A stretch of 9,768 nucleotides of DNA from Francisellaceae bacterium UBA6186 (GTDB taxonomy: Bacteria; Pseudomonadota; Gammaproteobacteria; UBA6186; Azoamicaceae). Both the position numbers and the translations under genes were made by a program. Below the pieces are notes generated by a model. It did not search any database, was not told where the DNA came from, and saw nothing but the letters and a program-made list of their open reading frames with translations. Positions 1-6,971 of the stretch are shown here, one piece after another. The DNA lies in NCBI GenBank assembly GCA_002422785.1, contig DITK01000033.1:1-9768 (forward strand). Direction: 5' to 3'. The stretch's first letter is position 1, and every line of letters starts with the position of its first letter.

Positions 1-881
1 TTTTCCAATAAATCATTGGCAATTGGTTCGTTTGCTAGTAAAGTTTGTAATGCAACACTAATTGAATATTCGCCTTTTTTAGCAGCATAAACTCTAATCG
101 AACCACCATGAGTTGGTATTTTTTGCGCATGAAATATTTCTAAACCATGCTGATTAAGTAAATATTGCAGACTGTGTATTGAATAATATCTAAGATGTTC
201 ATGATAAATAGTATCATACTGCAAAGTATCAATTAAACTTAATAAATAATGTGATTCTGATATAAACACCCCCTCTTTATCTAACAACATTACTATGCCT
301 TCGACAACCTGATGAATATTTTCTATATGTGCAAACACATTAGCTGCAGTAATAATTTTTGCTTTACCATGAGTTAGTAAAATTTTTTCAGCTAATTGTT
401 TACCAAAATAATCTTGAATAGTTTCGATACCATTTTTTCTCGCTAATTCACCAACATTAGTAGGTTCCACCCCTAACACTTTATGATTATTTTTAAAATT
501 ATTTAATAAAGTACCATCATTAGAACCAATATCAATAATTAAGCTATCTGGTTGTAAATCAATTAACTTATTAGATTCAATATATAAATTAGCAAAATTA
601 TCTCGCAAAATTTTTGTAGTGCCGCTTCTATATGGATATTCCAATGGAAATAAAATTTTTTGCTGCAAAATAAATCCTAGTTGCACTAAGTTACATTTTT
701 TACATAATAACAATTCAGTAGGATAAGATGGCTGTTCTACTAAATCTGCGGTAATAGCTGGCATCTGGTTAACTGGTGGCATGTAACCCAAAAACATAAT
801 AGATATTAATTCTTGATTGTCACAAACTTGACAATTTTTTTTTGCTAAGTTTTTTGCTGAATTTAATAAATTATTTATCAT
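1..881 (-). CDS. Sugar C-methyltransferase, TylC3/TcaB9-like (3' end outside window)
   Basis: A SAM-dependent methyltransferase that probably methylates a carbon of a nucleotide-linked keto-sugar in the cytoplasm. I translated the minus strand by hand: 293 codons are open from ATG at 881 to the left edge. It has the three-part layout of the family. An N-terminal zinc-binding segment carries Cys17-x2-Cys20 and Cys60-x2-Cys63, followed by YPYRSGTT at about 82-89. The SAM-binding motif IDIGSNDGTLL is at 116-126. The C-terminal domain begins with IYHEHLRYYS (225-234), the Tyr/His/Glu/His cluster conserved in sugar C-methyltransferases, then THGGSIRVY at 257-265. Family members are about 400-415 residues, so roughly the last 110 lie off the edge. 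The ATG overlaps the upstream epimerase stop (ATGA), with a weak GGGA Shine-Dalgarno about 9 nt upstream. The family assignment is firm; the exact sugar and carbon are unknown. Confidence 0.9.
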   Translation of the reverse strand, partial: MINNLLNSAKNLAKKNCQVCDNQELISIMFLGYMPPVNQMPAITADLVEQPSYPTELLLCKKCNLVQLGFILQQKILFPLEYPYRSGTTKILRDNFANLYIESNKLIDLQPDSLIIDIGSNDGTLLNNFKNNHKVLGVEPTNVGELARKNGIETIQDYFGKQLAEKILLTHGKAKIITAANVFAHIENIHQVVEGIVMLLDKEGVFISESHYLLSLIDTLQYDTIYHEHLRYYSIHSLQYLLNQHGLEIFHAQKIPTHGGSIRVYAAKKGEYSISVALQTLLANEPIANDLLE

Positions 882-1861
882 GTGATTATTCCCAATTGTG
901 GTATGTAAAATTTTAAAGCATTTTTTATGCCCTGCTCTAAAGAAATTTTCGGAACATAACCTAATTTGGCAATTTTTGCTATATCGGGGCATCGCCTTAA
1001 TGTGCTTCCCAAAGTTAATTCGCTAGAAATTATATTAATTTTACAATTTATAATTTTTTCAATAATTGCTATTACTTCTAATATAGATACTTCTTGCATA
1101 GTTCCAATGTTATATATTCCTAATTTTTCATTAGCTTTTTCTAACAAAATAATTAAACCTCTCACTACATCATCTATATAGCAAAATGCTCTTGTTTCTT
1201 CACCGTTACCTTGAATTGATAAATTAATTTCTGATGGTATGAAAGATTTATGATTAAATAATAGATCTTTTATTTTTAAAATTAATTCAGGAATAACATG
1301 CTCTCGACCCATATCCGGACCATAGATATTGTGCGGACGAAAGATTAATACTTGATCAAAATATTTACTGTAATTAACAGCCATAACCTCGCTGATAATT
1401 TTAGCTCCACCATAAGAATATCTACTGTTTAATGGATCCGGCACAGTTAAGGCAACTTGCTCATTGGTTGGAATTTCAGCAGGAGTTTGATAGACTTCGG
1501 CACTAGAAGCTAAAATTAATTTTTTAACTTTATGTTCTAGACAAGCATCTAAAATATTACACATGCCTTTTACGCCAACATCTAAAACTAAGTCGGCTTT
1601 AGAGTAAAAATATTTGGTCCCATTCACACACGCCAGATGAAAAACACAATTAACACCATCCATAGCTCGTAACACTTGAGATTTATCCCTAATATCCCCT
1701 TTAATAATCTCTATTTTGTCGGCAACAGGCTGTAACCTGCCAACTTCGCCCCTAGAATCGTTATCAAAAACCCTAACTTTATAATTTAATCTTACTAACT
1801 CTTTTACTAAAGAAGAGCCAATAAAGCCACTGCCGCCGGTTACTAAATGAATATTAGACAT
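878..1861 (-). CDS. NAD-dependent epimerase/dehydratase (extended SDR, nucleotide sugar)
   Basis: A cytoplasmic extended short-chain dehydrogenase/reductase of 327 residues acting on a nucleotide sugar, as a 4-epimerase, 4,6-dehydratase or related enzyme. The Rossmann motif TGGSGFIG is at residues 8-15. An acidic residue follows beta2 (VFDND, 31-35), which favours NAD(H). Ser119/Ser120 in LILASSAEVY and the YxxxK pair Tyr150/Lys154 form the catalytic set. RPHNIYGPDMG (175-185) is the substrate-side motif common in UDP-glucose epimerase relatives. The C-terminal RRCPDIAKIAKLGYVP segment is typical of the family. It is full length and leads the leftward operon, overlapping the C-methyltransferase by 4 bp, so the two products probably act on one sugar. 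A weak AGTGGA Shine-Dalgarno (1870-1875) supports this start. Sequence alone does not separate epimerase from dehydratase or decarboxylase. Confidence 0.92.
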   Translation of the reverse strand: MSNIHLVTGGSGFIGSSLVKELVRLNYKVRVFDNDSRGEVGRLQPVADKIEIIKGDIRDKSQVLRAMDGVNCVFHLACVNGTKYFYSKADLVLDVGVKGMCNILDACLEHKVKKLILASSAEVYQTPAEIPTNEQVALTVPDPLNSRYSYGGAKIISEVMAVNYSKYFDQVLIFRPHNIYGPDMGREHVIPELILKIKDLLFNHKSFIPSEINLSIQGNGEETRAFCYIDDVVRGLIILLEKANEKLGIYNIGTMQEVSILEVIAIIEKIINCKINIISSELTLGSTLRRCPDIAKIAKLGYVPKISLEQGIKNALKFYIPQLGIIT

Positions 1862-1892
1862 ATTTTATTTCCACTGGATTTACACCTACAAC

Positions 1893-1898
1893 TATAAT
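1893..1898 (+). promoter_or_regulatory. Candidate -10 box for the rightward operon
   Basis: A perfect TATAAT lies 33 bp before the ATG at 1932, which would give a leader of roughly 27 nt. No good -35 box is present at 16-18 bp (the best is TTCCAC-like). In DNA this AT-rich a lone -10 match can arise by chance. It overlaps the candidate -10 of the leftward operon on the other strand. Confidence 0.4.
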
Positions 1899-1921
1899 AA
1901 ACTTCATAGATATTTTATCAA
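1894..1921 (-). promoter_or_regulatory. Candidate sigma70 promoter for the leftward operon
   Basis: Read on the minus strand, TTGATA (1921-1916) is followed after 16 bp by TATTAT (1899-1894). That is a plausible -35/-10 pair ending about 33 bp before the epimerase ATG, giving a short leader of about 26 nt. The spacing is one short of ideal and AT-rich background makes such matches frequent. The position in a 70-bp divergent intergenic region raises the likelihood. Confidence 0.45.
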
Positions 1922-1931
1922 GTTTTTTAAT

Positions 1932-3971
1932 ATGCAAAATAATAATCAACTACTACCAAAAATAATTAGCCTTGTTGTTATATTTTTTATAATAGGCTTG
2001 CCAATTAATAATCATTTTAAATTGTCATTGTTTGGTATATCTTTAATATATATTTCGTATGGCCAATATCGTAATAGTATTAATATAAGTATATTAATTA
2101 AATCTATTGTTTGCCTACTTATGGCATTATTTATTAAATTTAATTTGCCACAATTAAATATTTTAGAAACTCATAATGTTTTTTTATTAGATCAACAAAA
2201 CATTAACAATATTGATTTTTATCGCCATAATTTACCTAATCAGGTTTTCAAATATTTCAGCGAACAATTTAATGATAATTATTTAATCTCTTCTAATTGT
2301 GACGTGTCTCAACCTAACTGTTGGAAATCTTCGGTACCAACTCATCCAAATAGATTTAATGCTTTTGCTGCAGATAGTTTGTGGCAACCACAATCTAATA
2401 ATTCCAGATCTGTTGACACCATAAATATCAGCAATCGATATGATGCTAAAATAGGTACTTTTAATGATGTAAAATATAATTTTTTTGACCCGCCTGTTAA
2501 CAATATTTACCGAGAAAACATGCCTTTTTTTATAATTTATAAAATACCCAAAGAATTACTGGGAATGACATTATATTGGCAGGGAGATGTGTTGTGGCCC
2601 AGTGCAGCATCAGATAATTCCACCACATATCAATTAATAACCCATAGATCCTTATTACCTAAAAAAATATCTGATGCTGATTTAGAAAAAAATATTTACA
2701 TCTCCGGAATAAAAAATATTGAATCGCCAATTAAAATATATTTAGAAAAAACTATATTTTATAGATTGTTAGAGCTTTCCGAAAAAATTCTAACAATAAT
2801 TAGTATTTTTATAATTTTAAACATATTTTTCGGTCTAAATAAAAATAAATTTTTCTTAATTATTGCTGCAATTTTGTTCCAATTATTAAATATATTTTTT
2901 TTCGCCAAACCTTTACTATCAGGCATGCCTATTTTAGTTGGCGGCGGAGATGGACTAGTATTTTATGGTTATGCTAGATTAATGCTGCAAAATTTCATAT
3001 CAGGAAATTATCTCGAAGTTTTAAGAGGTCTTGAAGACTCTTTTTACTACATGCCAGGATTACGTTATTTACGATCAATTGAATTAATATTATTTGGTGA
3101 TACATTTTATGGATATTTATTATTCTTGTTATTTATACCAATAATTGTATTTAATTTTTTAAGATCTATTTTACCATTACAACTGAGCTTAATATTAATA
3201 GGATTATTTTTTATACCCTGGCTAAAATATTTTGGTTTTGCAAATATTGCATATATAAAATTTGTATTAACAGGCTATAGTGAAACATTAGCTTATGGAT
3301 TATTTTTGTTATCCAGCACTATGATTATTAAATTATTTAACAATCATAGTTTTTTCATAAAAAAATTTTTTGTAGCTAATTTTTTATTAGCTATTGCTGT
3401 TTTTTTACGACCAAACTTAATAATTGGCAGTACTATTTTAATATTTTGGGGGATATGGCAACTAAGATTAAAGTTATCTGTTTGGCAAATTATTGTAACT
3501 TTATCAGGATTTTCACCAATATTATTTATGTTGTGGCATAATATACATTATGCCAATGAATTTGCTTTATTCACAGGTAAAAAAAGTTTCTATATAAATT
3601 TAATTACTCCACCGGCCACCTATTGGCATGCTATTTGCGAAATATTTAACGGACAATTCGGCAGTGCAGTACATAATGTTCAACAGCAATTACATCTATG
3701 GAACAGAGCCGTTTACTTTTTTAGAATTCCAGCGATTTTAACAGCAATTTATTGTTTGATATCCAAAAAAACATCCTCTCACATAAGATTAATTGCATTA
3801 TTAGGAATAGCAATGCAATTACAGTTACTATTTTTTAATGCTAAAATACGCTATGCTGGTTTGGCATGGTTTTTTTGTTTTGTAACCATGATTTATTTTT
3901 TAGTATATATTATGAAGGGATTCGACAATGAACAATATAAAAAAACAGAATCATCTTGCAACAACAAGTGA
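1932..3971 (+). CDS. Polytopic membrane protein, probable GT-C fold glycosyltransferase
   Basis: A 679-residue integral membrane protein, probably using a polyprenyl-phosphate sugar to glycosylate an acceptor at the periplasmic face. Hydrophobic segments lie near 8-24, 30-45, 52-70, 284-302, 307-325, 391-410, 415-433, 448-467, 480-510, 518-536, 596-611, 618-636 and 643-662. After the 307-325 segment comes a loop with GGGDGLVFYGYARLM (337-351) and YYMPGLRYL (372-380), resembling the acidic first loop and Tyr-Pro element of GT-C enzymes. FLRPN (491-495) and NAKIRYAG (636-643) also fit that superfamily. Residues 75-285 form a large hydrophilic insertion with Cys123-x6-Cys130. I do not recognise a named family; GT-C is inferred from topology and these motifs. 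A polymerase-like or other envelope membrane protein remains possible. It leads the rightward operon with no clear Shine-Dalgarno, and its end overlaps the dehydrogenase by 44 bp. Confidence 0.65.
   Translation: MQNNNQLLPKIISLVVIFFIIGLPINNHFKLSLFGISLIYISYGQYRNSINISILIKSIVCLLMALFIKFNLPQLNILETHNVFLLDQQNINNIDFYRHNLPNQVFKYFSEQFNDNYLISSNCDVSQPNCWKSSVPTHPNRFNAFAADSLWQPQSNNSRSVDTINISNRYDAKIGTFNDVKYNFFDPPVNNIYRENMPFFIIYKIPKELLGMTLYWQGDVLWPSAASDNSTTYQLITHRSLLPKKISDADLEKNIYISGIKNIESPIKIYLEKTIFYRLLELSEKILTIISIFIILNIFFGLNKNKFFLIIAAILFQLLNIFFFAKPLLSGMPILVGGGDGLVFYGYARLMLQNFISGNYLEVLRGLEDSFYYMPGLRYLRSIELILFGDTFYGYLLFLLFIPIIVFNFLRSILPLQLSLILIGLFFIPWLKYFGFANIAYIKFVLTGYSETLAYGLFLLSSTMIIKLFNNHSFFIKKFFVANFLLAIAVFLRPNLIIGSTILIFWGIWQLRLKLSVWQIIVTLSGFSPILFMLWHNIHYANEFALFTGKKSFYINLITPPATYWHAICEIFNGQFGSAVHNVQQQLHLWNRAVYFFRIPAILTAIYCLISKKTSSHIRLIALLGIAMQLQLLFFNAKIRYAGLAWFFCFVTMIYFLVYIMKGFDNEQYKKTESSCNNK
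3914..3920 (+). promoter_or_regulatory. Shine-Dalgarno of the sugar dehydrogenase, inside the preceding gene
   Basis: GAAGGGA sits 7 nt before the ATG at 3928, within the coding sequence of the membrane protein. It is the best ribosome-binding site in the window. It supports starting the dehydrogenase at 3928 despite the 44-bp overlap. Confidence 0.7.
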
Positions 3972-5166
3972 ATACCACAAGTCTAATATAGACTTAACTA
4001 TAATAGGCGGTGCAGGCCATATTGGGTTACCTCTGGCACTTTGTTTTGCCAAATCTGGTTTAAATGTATTAATTCATGACATTAATCAAGATACTTTACA
4101 GCTTATTAAAAATGGATTTTTACCTTATATCGAACATGAAGCAGAGGATTTATTAAAAAACATGTTAGAAAAAAATAGATTATTTTTTTCTTGCGATCTG
4201 TTGGATATACCAGAGACCGGACCCATTATAATCACTATAGGTACACCGGTGGATGAGTTTTTAAACCCAGTACATAGTTATGTGAAAAAATTTTTTGTTA
4301 ATTTAAAACAATATATTAACTCTAATCATTTGTTAATTCTAAGATCCACAGTGTACCCAGGCACGACAGATTGGTTGGCAAAATTTTTATATTCAGAAAA
4401 TATCCATGCTAAATTAGCTTTTTGTCCGGAACGTATTATTCAAGGTTATGCATTACAAGAAATTTATACTATGCCTCAAATTATAGGGGCAATAAATCCC
4501 GACTCGGAAGCTTTAGCAATTAAATTATTTAAATTAATATCACCAGACATTGTCTGTGTGAAACCAATAGAAGCTGAATTTGCTAAATTATTTAGTAATT
4601 CTTATCGATATATACAATTTGCGGTATCAAATCAATTTTATATGATAACAGATGCTGCCGGAGTTGATTATAGTAATGTTATTCGAGCCATGACTCACTC
4701 TTACCCAAGAATGCAAGGTTTCCCTTCAGCTGGATTTGCAGCAGGTCCTTGTTTGTTTAAAGATACTATGCAGCTATCTTCTTTTGCTCAAAATCAATTT
4801 AGTATTGGTAGTGCCGCAATGCTGGCTAACGAAGGTTTGCCTTTATATATTATAGAAAAAATTAAAAAAACTTTTAATTTAAATCAATTAACTGTTGGTT
4901 TACTTGGCATGGCATTTAAACCAGAAGTAGATGATATTAGATCATCTTTAAGCTATAAAATTAAAAAAATTTTAATGCTGTATGCCAAACAAGTATTAAC
5001 TACCGATCCCTATGTAAATTGTGATCCAGATTTGTCAGATCTAACAACCACTTTAGAACAAAGCGATATTTTTATTATGTGCACCCCACATAAATGTTAT
5101 ACAAAATTAAATTTTCAGAATAAACCAGTAATAGATGTATGGGGCATAGTTAAGCAACATGCATAA
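3928..5166 (+). CDS. UDP-glucose/GDP-mannose dehydrogenase family protein
   Basis: A 412-residue NAD-dependent, four-electron nucleotide-sugar 6-dehydrogenase that makes a sugar uronic acid (UDP-GlcA, or a HexNAcA such as UDP-ManNAcA or GlcNAcA). The N-terminal Rossmann motif IIGGAGHIGLP is at 25-35. TPVDEF (106-111), RSTVYPGTT (139-147) and CPERIIQGYA (166-175) are diagnostic. The catalytic region is complete: Lys220 and Asn224 in EFAKLFSNSYR, and Cys275 with Lys278/Asp279 in AGPCLFKD. The C-terminal domain has GMAFKPEVDDIRSS (327-340). About 20 residues precede the glycine motif, slightly long for the family, but the strong Shine-Dalgarno supports this start. It overlaps the upstream gene by 44 bp and the downstream glycosyltransferase by 8 bp, suggesting translational coupling. 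The substrate cannot be fixed from motifs; the PERIIQGYA form leans toward WecC/WbpA-type HexNAc dehydrogenases. Confidence 0.93.
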   Translation: MNNIKKQNHLATTSEYHKSNIDLTIIGGAGHIGLPLALCFAKSGLNVLIHDINQDTLQLIKNGFLPYIEHEAEDLLKNMLEKNRLFFSCDLLDIPETGPIIITIGTPVDEFLNPVHSYVKKFFVNLKQYINSNHLLILRSTVYPGTTDWLAKFLYSENIHAKLAFCPERIIQGYALQEIYTMPQIIGAINPDSEALAIKLFKLISPDIVCVKPIEAEFAKLFSNSYRYIQFAVSNQFYMITDAAGVDYSNVIRAMTHSYPRMQGFPSAGFAAGPCLFKDTMQLSSFAQNQFSIGSAAMLANEGLPLYIIEKIKKTFNLNQLTVGLLGMAFKPEVDDIRSSLSYKIKKILMLYAKQVLTTDPYVNCDPDLSDLTTTLEQSDIFIMCTPHKCYTKLNFQNKPVIDVWGIVKQHA

Positions 5167-5902
5167 TTCCGCATCAAAATCAAACATCGATTTAGATCTC
5201 GATATCGTTATCCCGGTTTATAACGAAGCTACCAATATTATTCAAGTTTTAGAGCAATTTAAATTAAATATTAAAGCTAATTATAGGATTTTAATTTGTT
5301 ATGATTTTCCAGAAGATAATACTTTGATAGCCATTCAAAATTATAATACCCAAAACTTAAATATAAAATTTATCCTAAACCAAAGCACAGGACCACTGGG
5401 TGCTATTATTAGTGGATTCCAAGCCTCGACTGCACCTTATGTACTAGTATACCCAGCAGATGATTTTATCAATACTTTATTAATAGACCACATGTTATAT
5501 CTAGCTAAATGTGGTGCTGATATTGTATGCCCTAGTCGATTTATGCCTGGCGGTTACATGAAAAATTGTCCAAAAATAAAATCTGTAATTATGCAATGTG
5601 TAAATTTTTTATTATACTATATAGCGCAAGTTCCGACTCGTGATTCTTCCAATGGCTTTAGATTGTTTTCTAAAAAAGTTTTAAATAATATTAACATAGA
5701 ATCTACTCAAGGTTTTGCATACAGCATAGAATTATTAGTTAAAGCTCATCGCTTAAATTATAATATTAAAGAGATACCATCGACATGGATAGAACGAACT
5801 AATGGACAAAGTAGATTTAAAGTATTTGGTTGGTTTTCATGTTACATGCGTTGGTTTGTATATGCTTTTGCAACTATGCTTTATTCGCTAAAATTAAAAT
5901 GA
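5159..5902 (+). CDS. Family 2 glycosyltransferase, DPM1-like
   Basis: A 247-residue GT-A fold inverting glycosyltransferase. It resembles dolichol/polyprenyl-phosphate sugar synthases and LPS-locus relatives, so it may load a sugar from a nucleotide donor onto a lipid phosphate at the cytoplasmic face. IVIPVYNE (16-23) opens the nucleotide-binding domain. Asp49 and Asp53 in YDFPEDNT take the place of the usual DDGSxD. PADD (99-102) is the metal-binding DxD equivalent. PTRDSSNGFRLFS (159-171) and IERTNGQSRF (211-220) match the DPM-like signatures. There is no long C-terminal membrane anchor; an aromatic, moderately hydrophobic stretch at 222-244 may touch the membrane. It starts 8 bp inside the dehydrogenase gene. 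Polyprenyl-phosphate as acceptor is an inference; direct transfer to a glycan is also possible. Confidence 0.88.
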   Translation: MHNSASKSNIDLDLDIVIPVYNEATNIIQVLEQFKLNIKANYRILICYDFPEDNTLIAIQNYNTQNLNIKFILNQSTGPLGAIISGFQASTAPYVLVYPADDFINTLLIDHMLYLAKCGADIVCPSRFMPGGYMKNCPKIKSVIMQCVNFLLYYIAQVPTRDSSNGFRLFSKKVLNNINIESTQGFAYSIELLVKAHRLNYNIKEIPSTWIERTNGQSRFKVFGWFSCYMRWFVYAFATMLYSLKLK

Positions 5903-5924
5903 ATTTTTTTGAGTAATAATAAAC

Positions 5925-6968
5925 ATGTATAATAATATTAATAACAAAATCAATATTGGCATAGTAGGCTCAAATTTTGCAGTTAATGTTCATGTGCCGG
6001 CGTTTAGGTTGAATAATAACTGCCATGTATTAGGCATTACTGCCAATAATTTAGAACAAACTAAAATAATAGCTGCAAAAAATAACATCCCTAAAGTATA
6101 TAAAAATTGGCAAGCAATGATTTTAGATCCTAATATCGATGCAATATCGATTGCAGTTCCCCCCTATATACAAGCAAAAATTATTTTAGCAGCGTTAGAA
6201 CAAAAAAAAGCTGTGTTTGCAGAAAAACCATTAACGATAAATTTATCAGATGCTGAAAAAATTGTAACATTAGCTGAAAAATATAACTTGGTAAATATGA
6301 TTAATTTTTCTTTTGCCGGATCTAAAGCTTTTATCGCAGCTAAAAAAAATTTAAATAATTTAATAAAACAAATAAGATATATAAATATTAATTGGCAATC
6401 GGAAACCAAAACTTCTGTTGAAAAAAATTCTAATCATTGGAAAACCAAAGAAGATCTTGGTGGAGGTATATTATTTAATTTTGCTAGCCATGTATTGTTT
6501 TATTTAGAATGGTTGTTACAACCTGATTTTATAGAACCAAATTCTATAACAGCTAAAACAAGTAATTTGTTAGGATGTAATTTAGGCAGCAATTTGTTAC
6601 AATTATCAGCACAATTGTATAATGGTGCAATAGTTAATATTTTACTCAGCACTGCAGCATTTATGGGGGATGGACATAAAATAGAAATTTATGGTAATAA
6701 TGCTAGCATGATTTTAGAAAATAAAACTAACAATATAATTAGTGGCTTTAAACTAAACATTGCCGAACGTAAAATAAATCCTGCAGCTAATCGTTGGGAT
6801 AACATTGATGTTAGCAATAATACTTCTTATGTAAATCAAGATGATAGAATCATAGCAACAGCTAGCTTAATTAATCAATTTATTGACTGGATGCAAACTG
6901 GTGATATTCAACATCCAAATTTTAAAGATGGATTAAGAGTTAATTTTTTATTATCCAGTATTACATAA
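5925..6968 (+). CDS. Gfo/Idh/MocA family oxidoreductase
   Basis: A 347-residue NAD(P)-dependent oxidoreductase that probably oxidises or reduces a nucleotide sugar (compare WlbA/WbpB, UDP-GlcNAcA 3-dehydrogenase). The N-terminal Rossmann motif is a variant, GIVGSNFA (12-19). The family signature AEKPLT (99-104) has the substrate-site Lys101. The C-terminal domain carries DLGGGILFNFASHVLFYLEW (177-196), ending in the conserved His189; Asn185 stands where many members have Asp. The protein stops straight after DGLRVNFLLSSIT, where relatives usually continue for about 10-15 residues, so the extreme C-terminus may be clipped. It follows the glycosyltransferase after 22 bp, with only a weak GAG upstream, and ends 3 bp from the convergent asnB-like gene. 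No aminotransferase is nearby, so a WbpB-like role is unproven. Confidence 0.87.
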   Translation: MYNNINNKINIGIVGSNFAVNVHVPAFRLNNNCHVLGITANNLEQTKIIAAKNNIPKVYKNWQAMILDPNIDAISIAVPPYIQAKIILAALEQKKAVFAEKPLTINLSDAEKIVTLAEKYNLVNMINFSFAGSKAFIAAKKNLNNLIKQIRYININWQSETKTSVEKNSNHWKTKEDLGGGILFNFASHVLFYLEWLLQPDFIEPNSITAKTSNLLGCNLGSNLLQLSAQLYNGAIVNILLSTAAFMGDGHKIEIYGNNASMILENKTNNIISGFKLNIAERKINPAANRWDNIDVSNNTSYVNQDDRIIATASLINQFIDWMQTGDIQHPNFKDGLRVNFLLSSIT

Positions 6969-6971
6969 AAA

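Noticed and set aside
966..1181. 71-codon plus-strand ORF
   Set aside because: It lies antisense to the epimerase gene, has no recognisable domain, and the opposite strand encodes conserved SDR sequence throughout.
6164..6409. 81-codon minus-strand ORF
   Set aside because: It is a shadow of the Gfo/Idh gene, including its conserved EKP region, and has no family features of its own.
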